This document shows, in pieces, positions 41,550 through 52,845 of a stretch of 64,000 bases of DNA. Both the position numbers and the translations under genes were made by a program. Position 1 is the stretch's first letter. Every line of letters begins with the position of its first letter. Where the stretch lies: positions 4,774,001 to 4,838,000 of the forward strand of contig NZ_CP036401.1 of the NCBI RefSeq assembly GCF_004322755.1, given 5' to 3'. Source of the DNA: Pseudoduganella albidiflava (GTDB lineage: Bacteria; Pseudomonadota; Gammaproteobacteria; Burkholderiales; Burkholderiaceae_D). A model generated the notes under the pieces. The model had not been told where the DNA came from and did no database searches. It saw nothing but the letters and a program-made list of their open reading frames with translations.

Positions 41550-43100
41550 ATGCGCCATATCCTTCTTGCCCTGGTCTTCTGCGCCGCGACGGCTGCGCAA
41601 GCCGCCGACACCTTCACCTTTCCGCTGCCGCCCGGCCCGCATGCCGTGGGCCTGCAGGTAAAGCAGCAATACGATTACTCGCGCGTGTACAAGACGCGCG
41701 TGTCGCTCGTGACCGGCAAGCCGGCCAGCGGCGAACGGGCCCGGCCGATGCAGATGCTGGTGTGGTATCCGGCGGTCCGTGGCGGCAAGCCGGTGACCTT
41801 GCGCGACTACTTCGCCACCGCGGCCACCGAGGCCGACTTCACGCTCGATGCCGCTGCCGTGAAGCGCGTGACGGACAAGGGGCTCGCCGAGCTGACGCAA
41901 GGCTGGCCGGCTGGCGAACGGGCGCTGGCGCGGCCGATGCGGGCAGTGCGCGACGCGCCCGCGCAGGCGGGCAAATTCCCCGTGGTGATCTACGCGCCCA
42001 GCTTCAGTGCCCGGGCAACGGAAAATGCCGACCTGTGCGAATACCTGGCAAGCCATGGCTACATCGTGCTCTCCAGCGTTTCGCAGGGAGCCCGCCAGCG
42101 CTCGATGACTGCCGATATCGAAGGCGTGGAAACGCAGGCCGCCGACATCGGCTGGCTGATCGCCCAGGCCAGCACGCTGCCCCATGCGGACGCCGGGCGG
42201 CTGGCGGTGGCCGGCTTCAGCTGGGGAGGACTGGCCAACGTGGTGGCCGCCGCGAAGGATGACCGCATCAAGGCGCTCGTCAGCCTGGATGGCTCGGTGC
42301 GCTACTTCCCGCAGATGGTCGATGGCGGCAAGTCGGCGATCGGCTACGTGACGCCGGCGCGGCTGGCGGTGCCGATGCTGTACCTGGCGCAGCGGCCGAA
42401 CTCGATCGAACAATTGAACCAGCGCGAGAAGAGCACGGATTTCAGCCTGCTGAACCGCATGACCTATGCCGACACGTACGTGGTGACGATGCATCCGCTG
42501 TTGCACGGCCACTTCGCCGCGGACAGCCTGCACTTCGCGCGCGACCGGGAATTCGACGAGTACAGCCGCGACGAAGTCACGCAAGCCTATGGCTGGATGG
42601 CCCGCTACGTGCGCCAGTTCCTCGACGGCTACCTGAAGGGCGACGCGGCCGCGCGCGCCTTCATGGCCAACAAGCCGGTGGCGAACGGCGTGCCGCGGCA
42701 CATGGTATCGCTCGATGCGCGGCCCGGCAGCGGCGTGCCGCCCACGCTGGAGCACTTCGCCGCGCAACTGGCGGCCCGCGGCTTCGACCAGGCGGCGGCG
42801 ATCCACCAGGAGCTGCTGGCGCAGGGCGCCACGTTCAAGCTCGAACCGCATGACCTCAACAGCTGGGGCTATGCCCTGCTGCGCGACGACATGCTCGACG
42901 AGTCGGTGGCCATCTTCCGCTTCGGCACGCAGCTCCATCCCAAGGACGCCAACCTGTACGACAGCCTGGGCGAGGCGCAGGCCAAGGCCGGGCAGCGCGA
43001 AGCGGCGATCGACAACTACCGGCGCTCGCTGTCGCTGAACCCGAAGAATGCCAACGCCGTCGAGCGGCTGAAGGCACTAGGCGCCCCCGCCGCACCATAA
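41550..43100 (+). CDS. Secreted alpha/beta hydrolase with TPR tail
   Basis: This 516-aa protein has a signal peptide (residues 1-19, ending AAQAAD). Residues 35-380 are an alpha/beta hydrolase of the platelet-activating-factor acetylhydrolase/dienelactone type. The nucleophile elbow GFSWGG carries the catalytic Ser, preceded by FPVVIYAPSFSARATENADL. Residues 400-510 are helical TPR-like repeats (LYDSLGEAQAKAGQREAAIDNYRRSLSLNPKN). The hydrolase probably acts on an ester in the periplasm. An in-frame region upstream of 41550 is ignored because the signal peptide defines the start. Confidence 0.8.
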   Translation: MRHILLALVFCAATAAQAADTFTFPLPPGPHAVGLQVKQQYDYSRVYKTRVSLVTGKPASGERARPMQMLVWYPAVRGGKPVTLRDYFATAATEADFTLDAAAVKRVTDKGLAELTQGWPAGERALARPMRAVRDAPAQAGKFPVVIYAPSFSARATENADLCEYLASHGYIVLSSVSQGARQRSMTADIEGVETQAADIGWLIAQASTLPHADAGRLAVAGFSWGGLANVVAAAKDDRIKALVSLDGSVRYFPQMVDGGKSAIGYVTPARLAVPMLYLAQRPNSIEQLNQREKSTDFSLLNRMTYADTYVVTMHPLLHGHFAADSLHFARDREFDEYSRDEVTQAYGWMARYVRQFLDGYLKGDAAARAFMANKPVANGVPRHMVSLDARPGSGVPPTLEHFAAQLAARGFDQAAAIHQELLAQGATFKLEPHDLNSWGYALLRDDMLDESVAIFRFGTQLHPKDANLYDSLGEAQAKAGQREAAIDNYRRSLSLNPKNANAVERLKALGAPAAP

Positions 43101-43130
43101 CCCTGCTTCCGGCCTGGAACATTTCCCGAA

Positions 43131-43332
43131 AAACGGTGACAGGCTCCGATTATTTTGCAACGGACGTTGCCTCAAAAACGGTGACAGGCTCCAATTAATC
43201 TGCAACAGGTGTTGCCGAGAAAATGGTGCCTGTCACCGTTTTTTGAGTGCGGAGGGCGAAGTAACAGATTTCAGGAATACCGGTGACAGGCTCCGATTTC
43301 GAAAATAATCGGAGCCTGTCACCGTTTTTTTT
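43131..43332. repeat. Cluster of GGTGACAGGCTCC palindromic repeats
   Basis: Five copies of an element CGGTGACAGGCTCCGATT occur in the gap: direct at 43134 and 43179, inverted at 43224, and a facing pair at 43281-43298 and 43307-43324. The facing pair is an 18-bp perfect hairpin with an eight-base loop followed by TTTTTTTT. The hairpin can terminate the hydrolase gene. The short repeats look like a dispersed intergenic family. Confidence 0.85.
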
Positions 43333-43338
43333 GCAACA

Positions 43339-43638
43339 TTACTGCTGGGGGGTGCGTGGCATGTAGGTGTTGAAGTTGGCGATGTGGTCGTCCAGGTTCT
43401 GGCTCAGCATTTTCCGATACTCATCGGTGAAGTAGCGGATCGCTTCTTCCTTGTCCTTTTCCATCGCTTCGGCGCTGGTGGCGCCGGTGGCGACGATGAA
43501 GGCGTTGAAGCGGGCGGCGGCATACAGCAGCGATGCGCTGACGTTGCTGTTTGGCACCTTCGTCCCCTGTTCGTTTGCCAGGTGGATGATCGCGTCCGCC
43601 CGTTCCCAGAAGGCCGCGTCGATGCCGTTGTCACTCAT
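43339..43638 (-). CDS. DUF3144 family protein
   Basis: This 99-aa soluble protein is mostly helical and shows the DUF3144 pattern: DAAFWERADAIIHLANEQG at the start, then SASLLYAAARFNAFIVATGA. The function of the family is unknown. The ATG at 43638 (MSDNG) follows AAAGGGCAG and is preferred over an upstream in-frame start at 43680. It is a single gene whose 3' end faces the palindromic repeat cluster. Confidence 0.85.
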   Translation of the reverse strand: MSDNGIDAAFWERADAIIHLANEQGTKVPNSNVSASLLYAAARFNAFIVATGATSAEAMEKDKEEAIRYFTDEYRKMLSQNLDDHIANFNTYMPRTPQQ

Positions 43639-43791
43639 GATCTGCCCTTTCCGAATGAAAAACCGAGTGTAACTCGACAATTATTATATTTACAACGGAA
43701 AATTTACCGCTGGAAACGTAGATAAAGCTCAAGGTGTCGCCTTTCTGAACAGATAAAGTTTTCCGAATGGAATCCTTGAGCGGCGGCGAAC

Positions 43792-46700
43792 ATGCTTGAC
43801 TTCGAACGTTCGGGCCTGAGCAGGAAACTGACCCTCATCTCCGTGCTGTCCACTGGCAGCGCGCTGCTGCTGGTCTTTGCCGCGTTCGCCCTGACCTGTG
43901 TACTCAACCAGTCGAAAAACCAGACCCGGCACATTACTGCGCTGGCGGACGTCATCGCCGTCGGCACCTTGGCGTCGGTGCTGCGTGCCGAGGCCGCGAC
44001 GGCCGAACAAGCGCTTGCGGCGCTCGCGGTGCAGGGCGAGATCACGCAGGCGGTGCTGTATGACGGCAGCGGCAAGCCTTTCGCCACCTTCCCGGCCGAC
44101 AGCGAGGAGCCGGCGCCGGCCCTTCCCCCGGAATGGCTGGCGGCCCTGAAGACGGCGCGTGCCACGACGCCACCGGCGAAGACGCTGGCGCGCGCGGCGG
44201 CGGGCGCAAGAACGGGCATGGCAACAGGCATAAGCATAAGCACGAACAAAAGCTCGGGCACGGCGCCGCCCCTGATAGCGGATCCAGCCATGGGCGCTGC
44301 AACGGCCACGACAGCGGGCCCCCAGCGCGACACGATCGGCAGCGCGATGGACAGCGCGATACAAGGCTGGGTCCCGGGCACGCTGCGGGTGGTACGGCCC
44401 GTGCATGTTGCCGGGAACCTGGTGGGTGCGGTGATGATCGAAGCCGCCGCCGCGCGCATGTGGCTCGGCATGCTGGAAAGCGTGGGCATCACGGCGGCCG
44501 CGGCGGCCATCTCGTTCGTGGTGGCGCTGGGGCTGGCCGGGCGCTTCACGGTCTGCATTGCGCAGCCGATCGGCGAACTGATCGCCGCAGCGCAGCGCGT
44601 CACGTCCAGCCAGACCTACGCGCAGGTGCAGCACCAGCGCACCGACGAGCTGGGCACGCTGATCGACAGCTTCAATGAAATGCTGGCCCAGATCGAATGC
44701 CGCGACGGCAAGCTGGCCCAGTACCGCGACCAGCTGGAACGCCAGGTCAGCGTGCGCACCGAGCAGCTGGAAAAGGCCAAGAACGCGGCGGAAGCGGCCA
44801 GCCAGGCCAAGAGTGCCTTCCTGGCCACCATGAGCCACGAGATCCGCACGCCGATGAACGGCGTGCTGGGCATGACGGAACTGCTGCTGGCCACCGAGCT
44901 CTCCGAACTGCAGCGGCACTACACCAGCATGGTGCAGCGCTCCGGCGAACACCTGCTGGTGATCATCAACGACATCCTCGATTTTTCCAAGGTGGAAGCG
45001 GGCAAGCTGACGGTCGAATACATCCACTTCAATTTCCGCGAACTGCTGGACGACATCGACTACGTGTTCTCGCCGCAGGCGCAGGCGAAAGGCCTGGCGC
45101 TGGATTTCGAGATCGCCCACGACATCCCGGTGGCCGTCATCGGCGATCCGAACCGGCTGCGCCAGGTGATCGTCAACCTGCTGGGCAATGCCATCAAGTT
45201 CACCGATGCGGGCCGCATCACGGTCAGGATCGCCGTCATCAGCGAGGATGCCCAGTCGGTCGGCCTGCGCGTCGAAGTGCACGATACCGGCGTGGGCGTG
45301 TCGCGCGATGCGCGCACGCGCATCTTCGACTCGTTCTCGCAGGCCGATGGCTCCACCACCCGCAAGCATGGCGGCACCGGGCTGGGGCTGGCGATTTCCA
45401 AGCAACTGGTGGAACTGATGGGCGGCACGATCGGTGTCGAGAACGCGCTGATCCGCGGTTCGATCTTCTGGTTCACCGTGCGCTTCGACAAGCGCCGCGT
45501 GGATGCCGACGACGCCTCGTTCAACCAGAAGACGACCAGGGGCCTGCGTGCCCTCGTGGTCGATGCGAGCGACGAATCGCGCGCGGCGCTGGAAGGGTCG
45601 CTGGCGCGCTGGCACCTGAAATGCGACGGCGCCGACAGCGCCGAGGAAGCCACGCGCCTGCTGCGCGCGGCGCTCGCCAGCGGCCAGCCCTACGATGTGG
45701 CGCTGCTGGACATGGAGGTGCCGAAGGTAGGCGGCCTGGTGCTGGCGGCGGACATCAAGGCCGATCCGGTGCTGGCGCCGGTGCGCCTGCTGCTGCTGTC
45801 GACCGAGCGCAATGCGGCCGACACGGTGCAGCGGCGCGAAGCGGGCGTGGCTTTCCAGCTGATCAAGCCGGCCCGCGAGAGCGACCTGTACGAGTGCATC
45901 GTGACGCCGCTGCGGGCCAGCGAAGGCATGCGCGTGGCCTCGCCGCAAGCGCCGGCCCGCCTGACGCAGCTGCCGCCCGGGCCCATGGCGCAGGCGGGAA
46001 CGGCGCCGCAGGCAGCGGCGCGGCAAAGCCACACGGTCCTGCTGGCGGAAGACAACCCCGTCAACGTAGAAGTGGCCAGCGCGATGCTCGAAGCCCTCGG
46101 CCTGCACGTGCACCGCGCCTGCAACGGCGAAGAGGCGCTGGCGGCCGTGAAGGAAGGCGACTTCGACCTGGTGCTGATGGATTGCCAGATGCCGGTGATG
46201 GATGGCATCGCGGCCACCGCCGAAATCCGCCGCCACGAGCAGCAGCAAGGCCGCGCGCGCCAGTTGCCGGTCATCGCGATCACCGCCAACGCATTGCAGG
46301 GCGACCGCGAAACCTGCCTGGCCGCCGGCATGGACGACTACCTGTCGAAGCCATTCACGAAAGCCATGCTGTCCGAGACGCTGTCGCGCTGGATCGCCCT
46401 GCCGCGCGCGGCGCTGGTGCACCACGATGAAGCGCGCAGGACGGTATCCGGCGGCACGGCGCCGCCTTCCGCTCCGGTACGCGGCGCGATCAACCGCCAT
46501 GCGCTGGACGCCATCCGCGCGCTCAGTGCGGACAAGGGCGAGGTCCTGCTGCGGCGCGTGCTGCACGCCTTCATCGACGACACGCCCGGGCGCCTGGCCT
46601 CGCTGCACGAGGCGATCGCGGCCGGCAATGCCGGGTCGCTGCGCAAGGTGGCCCACAGCCTGAAATCCTCGAGCGCCAATATCGGCGCCGAAACGCTGGC

Positions 46701-46836
46701 CCAGCTGAGCAAGGACATGGAACAGCTGGGCCGTAATGACATCAACGGCGACGCCGCCGTCCTGCTCTCGTCGATGGAGCGGGAATACACGACGGTACGC
46801 GACACGCTCTCATCCATGTTCGCCAAGGAGACCTAG
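43792..46836 (+). CDS. BarA-like hybrid sensor histidine kinase
   Basis: This 1014-aa membrane protein has TM1 at about residues 12-33 and TM2 at about 228-248 flanking a periplasmic sensor that contains a variable Ala/Thr-rich stretch. HAMP, a coiled coil, HisKA with H349 in [10 protein letters not shown], and HATPase_c ([25 protein letters not shown]) follow. Then come two receivers (first with LLDMEVPK; second with [19 protein letters not shown] and LSKPF) and an HPt domain with H955 in [13 protein letters not shown]. It can run a full phosphorelay. The next gene begins one base after its stop and is a likely downstream partner. Confidence 0.92.
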   Translation: MLDFERSGLSRKLTLISVLSTGSALLLVFAAFALTCVLNQSKNQTRHITALADVIAVGTLASVLRAEAATAEQALAALAVQGEITQAVLYDGSGKPFATFPADSEEPAPALPPEWLAALKTARATTPPAKTLARAAAGARTGMATGISISTNKSSGTAPPLIADPAMGAATATTAGPQRDTIGSAMDSAIQGWVPGTLRVVRPVHVAGNLVGAVMIEAAAARMWLGMLESVGITAAAAAISFVVALGLAGRFTVCIAQPIGELIAAAQRVTSSQTYAQVQHQRTDELGTLIDSFNEMLAQIECRDGKLAQYRDQLERQVSVRTEQLEKAKNAAEAASQAKSAFLATMSHEIRTPMNGVLGMTELLLATELSELQRHYTSMVQRSGEHLLVIINDILDFSKVEAGKLTVEYIHFNFRELLDDIDYVFSPQAQAKGLALDFEIAHDIPVAVIGDPNRLRQVIVNLLGNAIKFTDAGRITVRIAVISEDAQSVGLRVEVHDTGVGVSRDARTRIFDSFSQADGSTTRKHGGTGLGLAISKQLVELMGGTIGVENALIRGSIFWFTVRFDKRRVDADDASFNQKTTRGLRALVVDASDESRAALEGSLARWHLKCDGADSAEEATRLLRAALASGQPYDVALLDMEVPKVGGLVLAADIKADPVLAPVRLLLLSTERNAADTVQRREAGVAFQLIKPARESDLYECIVTPLRASEGMRVASPQAPARLTQLPPGPMAQAGTAPQAAARQSHTVLLAEDNPVNVEVASAMLEALGLHVHRACNGEEALAAVKEGDFDLVLMDCQMPVMDGIAATAEIRRHEQQQGRARQLPVIAITANALQGDRETCLAAGMDDYLSKPFTKAMLSETLSRWIALPRAALVHHDEARRTVSGGTAPPSAPVRGAINRHALDAIRALSADKGEVLLRRVLHAFIDDTPGRLASLHEAIAAGNAGSLRKVAHSLKSSSANIGAETLAQLSKDMEQLGRNDINGDAAVLLSSMEREYTTVRDTLSSMFAKET

Positions 46837-46837
46837 A

Positions 46838-48982
46838 ATGGCAGCACCCCTCCCCTCTCATCGCGGTACCGTGCTGGTGGCCGACGACGATCCCGTGATG
46901 CGTCTCCTGATGCTGGAAATGCTGGCCCAGGTCGGGCTGGACACGATCGAGGCCGAAGACGGCGATCAGGCGCTGGCCTGCTTCGACCGGCTGGCGCCCG
47001 ACCTCGTGCTGCTCGACGTGGAAATGCCGCGCATGGACGGCTTCGAAGTATGCCGCGCCATCCGCGCCCGCGAGCAGGGCCGCGGCCATGCCACCACCGT
47101 GCCGATCGTGATGGTGACCGGCGACGACGACCTGAAGGCCGTGACGCAGGCTTACGAAGCCGGTGCCACCGACTTCGTGTCGAAGCCGATCAACTGGCCG
47201 ATCCTCGGCCACCGGGTGCTGTATGTGCTGCGCGCCAGCGACGCCATCGCCCGCCTGCGCATCGCCGATGCGCACAACCGCGCCGTGCTGGCGGCGATCC
47301 CGGATACCTTCTTCCGCATGAGCCCCGACGGTTACTACCTCGACTACGAACAGGGCCACGATCCGGGCGCCGCGTTCACCGAGCAGCAGTGTGTTGGCCG
47401 GCACGTGCGCGACGTGCTGCCGCGCGCCATCGCCGAGCGCCTGCTGGAGCAGCTCGCGACGGTGCTCGACACCCACTCGATCCGTTCGGTCGACTATGCG
47501 CTGGAACGGGACGACACCGTGCATCACTTCGAGGCCCGCCTCGTCAGCACCGGCGCCGGCGAAGTCCTGGGGCTGGTGCGCGACATCAGCGAGCGCAAGC
47601 GGACCGAGGAACAGATCCGCCGGCTGGCCTATTGCGACAGCCTGACCGGCATTCCGAACCGGCAGGCGTTCCTGGAGATGCTGGAACGCGAACTGGAGCG
47701 CTCGCGCCAGCATGGCCGCAAGTTCGCCATCCTGTTCATGGACCTCGATTCTTTCAAGCGCATCAACGACACGCTGGGCCACGACGTGGGCGACCTGCTG
47801 CTCAAGGTGGTGTCGGAGCGGCTGCATGAAACCATCCGTCCCGGCGACGTGGTGGCGCACCAGGGGCTCGGCGAGGTGGCGTCGCGCGGCATGCCGGAAC
47901 GGCGCGGCAACAACCTGGCGCGGCTGGGCGGCGACGAATTCACCATCCTGATCCCCGACCTGGAACGCGTGGAGGATGCGCTGAACGTGGCCCACCGCGT
48001 CAAGGATGCGATGCGCCGGCCGTTCCACCTGGACGGGCACGAGATCTTCGTCACCGCCAGCATCGGCATCTCGCTGTACCCGGAGGACGGCGACGATTCC
48101 AGCTCGCTGCTGAAGTATGCCGACACGGCGATGTACCACGCGAAGAACTGCGGCCGGAACAACGCGAAGCTGTACAGCTCCGCGCTGACGACGCAGATGA
48201 TGAGCCATGTGAAGCTGGAGATCGGCCTGCGCCGCGCGCTGCAGAACAACGAGCTGTACCTGCAGTACCAGCCGCAGATCGACGTGCGCAGCGCGCGGCT
48301 GGTGGGCGCCGAGGCGCTGGTGCGGTGGCGCCACCCGGAGCATGGCATCATCGCGCCGAACGATTTCATCCCGCTGGCTGAGGAGACCGGCCTGATCGTG
48401 CCGATCGGCGCCTGGGTCCTGCGCACCGCGTGCAGCCAGGCGCGCGAATGGCAGGAACAGGCCGGCCGCCCGGTGCGGGTGGCGGTGAACCTGTCGGCGC
48501 GCCAGTTCAAGGACGAGAACCTGGCGCAGACGGTGCTGTCGGTATTGACCGATACGGGCCTCGACCCGTGCCTGCTGGAGCTGGAGCTGACCGAAGGCAC
48601 GCTGATGGACGATGCGGTGGCCACGCTGGCCACGCTGGAACAGTTGCGGACGATCGGCGTGTACCTGTCGATCGACGATTTCGGCACCGGCTATTCGTCG
48701 ATGAACTACCTGAAGCGCTTCGACGTGCGCGCGCTGAAGATCGACCGCAGCTTCATCAACGGGCTGCCGGAAGATTCGGAAAACGCCGCGATCACGCGCG
48801 CCATCATCGCCATGGCGCACGGGCTCAAGCTGGCCGTGGTGGCCGAGGGCGTGGAGACCCGCGAACAGCTGGCGCTGCTGGAGGAATACCGCTGCGACAT
48901 GGCGCAGGGTTACCTGCTGGGCAGGCCGGCTTCGGGGGAAGCGATCGGGGAGATGCTGGCGGGGGCGACGTTCGCCCCTTGA
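46838..48982 (+). CDS. REC-PAS-GGDEF-EAL c-di-GMP regulator
   Basis: This 714-aa protein has a receiver at 1-130 (LVADDDPVMRLLML, LLDVEMPRMDGFE, FVSKPINW), PAS at about 140-255, GGDEF at 260-445 and EAL at 460-705. Both active motifs are intact: LGGDEF and EALVRW, with DDFGTGYSS. About 20 extra residues (HQGLGEVASRGMPERRGNN) sit just before LARLGGDEF, an insertion seen in some bifunctional proteins. The start follows AAGGAG and lies one base after the hybrid kinase gene, which probably phosphorylates its receiver. Confidence 0.93.
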   Translation: MAAPLPSHRGTVLVADDDPVMRLLMLEMLAQVGLDTIEAEDGDQALACFDRLAPDLVLLDVEMPRMDGFEVCRAIRAREQGRGHATTVPIVMVTGDDDLKAVTQAYEAGATDFVSKPINWPILGHRVLYVLRASDAIARLRIADAHNRAVLAAIPDTFFRMSPDGYYLDYEQGHDPGAAFTEQQCVGRHVRDVLPRAIAERLLEQLATVLDTHSIRSVDYALERDDTVHHFEARLVSTGAGEVLGLVRDISERKRTEEQIRRLAYCDSLTGIPNRQAFLEMLERELERSRQHGRKFAILFMDLDSFKRINDTLGHDVGDLLLKVVSERLHETIRPGDVVAHQGLGEVASRGMPERRGNNLARLGGDEFTILIPDLERVEDALNVAHRVKDAMRRPFHLDGHEIFVTASIGISLYPEDGDDSSSLLKYADTAMYHAKNCGRNNAKLYSSALTTQMMSHVKLEIGLRRALQNNELYLQYQPQIDVRSARLVGAEALVRWRHPEHGIIAPNDFIPLAEETGLIVPIGAWVLRTACSQAREWQEQAGRPVRVAVNLSARQFKDENLAQTVLSVLTDTGLDPCLLELELTEGTLMDDAVATLATLEQLRTIGVYLSIDDFGTGYSSMNYLKRFDVRALKIDRSFINGLPEDSENAAITRAIIAMAHGLKLAVVAEGVETREQLALLEEYRCDMAQGYLLGRPASGEAIGEMLAGATFAP

Positions 48983-49011
48983 GACACGATGCGCTGGTGT
49001 CGGACAGTAAC

Positions 49012-49140
49012 GCCGCTAAGTTAAGCCCACCCCAAGTGCAAAATCCGGGGTCAGACCCGGCGGGTCTGACCCCAGCCCTTCGCTGTTGGGGTGATTGCAT
49101 GCACTTTCAAGTTGCTGTGTAACGCTTATCCAAACGGCAT
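49012..49140. repeat. Palindromic intergenic repeat, GGTCAGACCC family (copy A)
   Basis: The unit contains the perfect palindrome GGGGTCAGACCC / GGGTCTGACCCC around CGGC, flanked by CCACCCCAAGTGCAAA on the left and CAGCCCTTCGCTGTTGGGGTG on the right. Nearly the same unit of over 100 bases is present at 56270-56385 with further copies beside it. It is a mobile-like or REP-like intergenic element, not a gene. Confidence 0.85.
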
Positions 49141-49161
49141 CGGTGTCAACAACGCCTTCCC

Positions 49162-49752
49162 TTACGTGCTGCGCCGGTCCAGCATGGCCCGGGCGATGGT
49201 GCCGGCATCCACGTATTCGAGTTCGCCGCCGACCGGTACGCCGCGGGCCAGGCGGCTCACGGCAAGGCCGCGCGCCTTCAGCATCTCGCTGATGTAGTGC
49301 GCGGTGGCTTCGCCTTCGTTGGTGAAATTGGTGGCCAGCACCACTTCGCCGACGATGCCATCGGCGGCGCGGGCCAGCAGCTTTTCCAGGTGGATGTCCT
49401 TCGGGCCGATGCCGTCGAGCGGCGACAGGCGGCCCATCAGCACGAAGTACAGGCCCTTGTAGGTAAGCGTCTGCTCGATCATCGCCTGGTCGGCCGGCGT
49501 TTCGACGACGCACAGCAGGCGGCGGTCGCGCGTGTCGTCGGCGCACATGTCGCAGACGTCCGCCTCGGTGAAAGTATTGCAGAGCGCGCAATGGTTGACC
49601 GATTCCACGGCCTGGTACAGCGCGCGCGACAGCATGGCCGCACCTTCGCGGTCATGCTGCAGCAGGTGGAAGGCCATGCGCTGCGCCGACTTCGGCCCCA
49701 CGCCGGGCAGCCGGCGCAATGCCTCGGTCAGGAATTCCAGCGATTTCGCCAT
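49162..49752 (-). CDS. recR: Recombination mediator RecR
   Basis: This 196-aa protein has an N-terminal helix-hairpin-helix ([20 protein letters not shown]), the four-Cys zinc finger at about 55-75 (CALCNTF..VCDMCAD), and a Toprim domain ([26 protein letters not shown]). RecR works with RecF/RecO to load RecA on gapped DNA. It ends the dnaX-ybaB-yciI-recR cluster; dnaX, ybaB and recR are commonly linked in bacteria. Confidence 0.97.
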   Translation of the reverse strand: MAKSLEFLTEALRRLPGVGPKSAQRMAFHLLQHDREGAAMLSRALYQAVESVNHCALCNTFTEADVCDMCADDTRDRRLLCVVETPADQAMIEQTLTYKGLYFVLMGRLSPLDGIGPKDIHLEKLLARAADGIVGEVVLATNFTNEGEATAHYISEMLKARGLAVSRLARGVPVGGELEYVDAGTIARAMLDRRST

Positions 49753-49793
49753 GTGCTAGGACACCAACCGGGTTGCCAGGGGTATCGCCATGT

Positions 49794-50093
49794 TCACGCC
49801 TGGTGATCGGGCAGCCAGGCTTCCAGGCCATCGGCCGCCATGGTCGGCACGAATTCCGTGATCGCATAGCTGGCCGCGCCGGCCTGCTTGAACGGGTCCA
49901 GTTCGATGACCGCTTCCACGTCCGCGCGGCTGTCGGCATCGGCGATGATGATGCCGCCGGTGCGCGGCACCATCCGGCCCGACAGCACGAACATGCCGTT
50001 GGCATACTGCTCGCGCAGGAAGGCGCGGTGGGCGGCGAGGAGACCATCGATCTCCTCGTTGGGCTTCAGGTAGGTCAGCGTGATGATGAACAT
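49794..50093 (-). CDS. YciI-like protein
   Basis: This 99-aa dimeric ferredoxin-like protein of the YciI family opens FIITLTYLKPNEEIDGLLAAHRAFL with the conserved His and shows the SGRMVPRTGGIIIADADS strand-turn region. The biochemical role of most family members is unclear; some are dehydrochlorinases or domain partners. It is placed between ybaB and recR on the same strand and likely co-transcribed. Confidence 0.88.
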   Translation of the reverse strand: MFIITLTYLKPNEEIDGLLAAHRAFLREQYANGMFVLSGRMVPRTGGIIIADADSRADVEAVIELDPFKQAGAASYAITEFVPTMAADGLEAWLPDHQA

Positions 50094-50112
50094 GGCGCGC
50101 CCCGTGCCGCCG

Positions 50113-50439
50113 TCAGAACGGCATCTTGAAGCCGGCCGGCAGGTTCATGCCGGCGGTCAGGCCGCTCATTTTCTCGGCGGCGGTGGCTTCGGCCTTGCGG
50201 ACCGCGTCGTTGAAGGCGGCGGCGACCAGGTCTTCCAGCATGTCCTTGTCGTCGGCCAGCAGCGACGGGTCGATCGACACGCGCTTGACGTCGTTCTTGC
50301 AGGTCATGACGACCTTCACCAGGCCGGCACCGGACTGGCCTTCCACCTCGATGGAAGCCAGCGAGTCCTGCGCCTTCTTCATATTGTCCTGCATTGCCTG
50401 GGCCTGCTTCATCAGGCCGGCGAGCTGGTTCTTCATCAT
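50113..50439 (-). CDS. YbaB/EbfC nucleoid-associated protein
   Basis: This 108-aa DNA-binding protein has the family start [21 protein letters not shown] and the [21 protein letters not shown] core. YbaB forms a tweezer-like dimer that binds DNA and is normally encoded between dnaX and recR, as here. The start is the first of two ATGs at 50439, after GGAGAAACAC. It lies 41 bases downstream of dnaX. Confidence 0.95.
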   Translation of the reverse strand: MMKNQLAGLMKQAQAMQDNMKKAQDSLASIEVEGQSGAGLVKVVMTCKNDVKRVSIDPSLLADDKDMLEDLVAAAFNDAVRKAEATAAEKMSGLTAGMNLPAGFKMPF

Positions 50440-50480
50440 GATGTGTTTCTCCGTAGCGGTTAAGTGATTGTGGGCGGGCT

Positions 50481-52781
50481 TCAGTGAGCCGGTGTGATGG
50501 GGGCCACGATCGAGCCGGGCACGACGAAGGCGCCGAACTCGCGCACCATCGCCTGCACGAACGCGTCGTTGTGCACCATGTCTTCGGCCTGGCGCTGGCA
50601 TGCTTCGCGGTGCGCCTGCTGCTCGGCGGCGGTGGTGTACCACACCGGGCCCAGTTCCGTTTCCACCCGCGCGGGGCGGTTGAAGCGCTCGGCCAGCGCC
50701 GCCGTCAGCTTCTCCACGTTCGGCGGCGTGCGCCAGGTGTCGATCGGGCAGCGCAGGCGGAATACGACGGCATTGCCGTCGATCGTGCATTGGATGAGTT
50801 CGGCCTGCGTGGCCAGTTGCTGCGCCACGCCCCGCAGCGGCAGGTGCGCCGCCAGCAGCGGCCAGTTGCCGTCCCATTCCAGTTCGGGGACCGGCGTGAT
50901 CACGTAGGCATAGGGCGCCTGGGCGGGGGCCGGCTGCCGCGCCGCTGCCACTGGCGCCGCTGGCGCGGGTGCTTCGGCGCGATGCTGGGCAGGCGCTTCG
51001 GCGCGGACATCGGCACGCTGCTGTGCCGGGGCTTCGGCCCGGCTCGGCGCGCGCTGCGACGGCGCGGCCACCGCGCTGTCATCCGAGAATTCGGTGACCC
51101 ATGGCGGCAGGTCGTCCTCTTCCGGCGGCGCCGGGCGGGCCTGCACGGCGGGCGGCGCTTCGAGCACCGCGGCATCGCCCTGCGGCCGCGCCTCTTCCCA
51201 CGGCAATGGCTTGGCCGGCGCGGCAGCCTGCGGTGCCGGCGCCTGCATCGCAGGCGCCTGTTGCGCCGGCTCTTCCGGAGCGGTCGGGCGCATCGGCGGA
51301 CGGGCGCCGGTGCGTGCCATCGTCGCCGCGCGGGCCGCCTCCAGCGCCGCGTTGATAGCGGCGCGTGCCGGGCTCACGGGGCCGGATGGGCGGGTTGCCG
51401 CGGCGGGTGCTGCCGGTGCCGGAGCGGGCGGCGGCGTGAAGACGGCGGCGCGTGGTGCCGCGGCAGGTTGTGGCGCAACGGAGGGCTGCGGCGCGGCGGC
51501 ATGGCTGGCAGCGGTCGGGCTGGCCGCGGGTCCGGCGGCGCGTGGCGCCTGCGTGGCGGCCGATGCCACTGCCGGTGCCGCCGCGGCGGCGGCCGCGCGG
51601 GCCGGCGAACTGCCCGGCGCCGGGCGCGACATCACCGGCGTGTTGGCCGGGGCGCCGCCAGGTGCGGCTTCGGCGCCACCGACGCCGGGGCGAAAGGCCA
51701 GCATGCGCAGCAGCGTCATCGAGAAACCGGCATATTCGTCCGGCGCCAGGCCCAGCTCGTTGCGGCCATGGACGGCGATCTGGTAATACAGCTGCACCTC
51801 TTCCGCATCGAACTCGGCGGCAAGGCGGATGATGTCCGCGTATTCCGGCAAGTCCTCCGGCACGGCCGCCGGCACCGTCTGCGCCAGCGCGATGCGGTGC
51901 AGCAGCGTGCCAAGGTCTTGCAGCGCGCCGTTGTACGACAGGCTGCGGCTGGCCATCTCGTCGGCGACCGCCATCAGGTCGGCACCATCTCGGCTGGCCA
52001 GCGCGTCGAGCAGGCGCACCAGGTACGACTGGTCCAGCGCGCCCAGCATGCCCTGCACCGCTTCCAGCGTGACGGCGCCAGCGGCGTAGGCGATCGCCTG
52101 GTCGGTCAGCGACAGCGCATCGCGCATCGAGCCATGCGCGCCCTGCGCCAGCAGGCGCAGGGCCGGCTGTTCGAACGACACGCCTTCCTGGCCAAGAATG
52201 TTTTCCAGGTGGCCGACGATGTGCCCGGGCGGCATCTGCTTCAGGTTGAACTGCAGGCAGCGCGACAGGACGGTGACGGGGATCTTTTGCGGATCGGTGG
52301 TCGCCAGGATGAACTTCACGTGCTCGGGCGGTTCTTCCAGCGTTTTCAGCATGGCATTGAACGCGTGGTTGGTCAGCATGTGCACCTCGTCGATCATGTA
52401 GACCTTGAAGCGTGCATTGCTGGGCGCGTAGACGGCCTGCTCGAGCAGCTGCGCCATCTCGTCCACGCCGCGGTTCGACGCGGCATCCATCTCTATATAG
52501 TCGACGAAGCGCCCGCCATCGATGGCGCGGCATGCCTCGCAGGCGCCGCATGGCGTGGCGGTGATGCCGCCATTGCCGTCCGGCCCGGTGCAGTTCAGCG
52601 ATTTCGCCAGGATGCGGGACAGCGTGGTCTTGCCGACGCCGCGCGTGCCGGTGAACAGGTAGGCATGGTGCAGCCGGCCCGTGCCCAGCGCATGCGTCAG
52701 CGCACGCACGACGTGCTCCTGGCCGACGAGCGTTTCAAAGTTGCGGGGACGGTACTTGCGAGCGAGGACTTGATAGGACAT
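50481..52781 (-). CDS. dnaX: DNA polymerase III subunits gamma/tau
   Basis: This 766-aa clamp-loader ATPase has a Walker A (GTRGVGKTT), Cys residues of the zinc module ([12 protein letters not shown]), Walker B/DExH (YMIDEVHML) and sensor region ([19 protein letters not shown]) in the first 370 residues. A long Ala/Pro-rich linker (about 375-625) leads to the C-terminal tau domain that contacts the polymerase. I did not identify the slippery sequence that yields the short gamma form in some bacteria. Upstream are 15-bp tandem repeats and the SRP RNA gene. Confidence 0.97.
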   Translation of the reverse strand: MSYQVLARKYRPRNFETLVGQEHVVRALTHALGTGRLHHAYLFTGTRGVGKTTLSRILAKSLNCTGPDGNGGITATPCGACEACRAIDGGRFVDYIEMDAASNRGVDEMAQLLEQAVYAPSNARFKVYMIDEVHMLTNHAFNAMLKTLEEPPEHVKFILATTDPQKIPVTVLSRCLQFNLKQMPPGHIVGHLENILGQEGVSFEQPALRLLAQGAHGSMRDALSLTDQAIAYAAGAVTLEAVQGMLGALDQSYLVRLLDALASRDGADLMAVADEMASRSLSYNGALQDLGTLLHRIALAQTVPAAVPEDLPEYADIIRLAAEFDAEEVQLYYQIAVHGRNELGLAPDEYAGFSMTLLRMLAFRPGVGGAEAAPGGAPANTPVMSRPAPGSSPARAAAAAAAPAVASAATQAPRAAGPAASPTAASHAAAPQPSVAPQPAAAPRAAVFTPPPAPAPAAPAAATRPSGPVSPARAAINAALEAARAATMARTGARPPMRPTAPEEPAQQAPAMQAPAPQAAAPAKPLPWEEARPQGDAAVLEAPPAVQARPAPPEEDDLPPWVTEFSDDSAVAAPSQRAPSRAEAPAQQRADVRAEAPAQHRAEAPAPAAPVAAARQPAPAQAPYAYVITPVPELEWDGNWPLLAAHLPLRGVAQQLATQAELIQCTIDGNAVVFRLRCPIDTWRTPPNVEKLTAALAERFNRPARVETELGPVWYTTAAEQQAHREACQRQAEDMVHNDAFVQAMVREFGAFVVPGSIVAPITPAH

Positions 52782-52845
52782 GCCGGGATTTTACCGCAGA
52801 CCAGGGCCGGTGAGGCCAACAATAGCCCGCGCGCCATGGCCGGTG

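Noticed and set aside
43729..46656. Long reverse-strand open frame (975 codons)
   Set aside because: Antisense to the hybrid kinase, low-complexity composition, no motif and no ribosome site.
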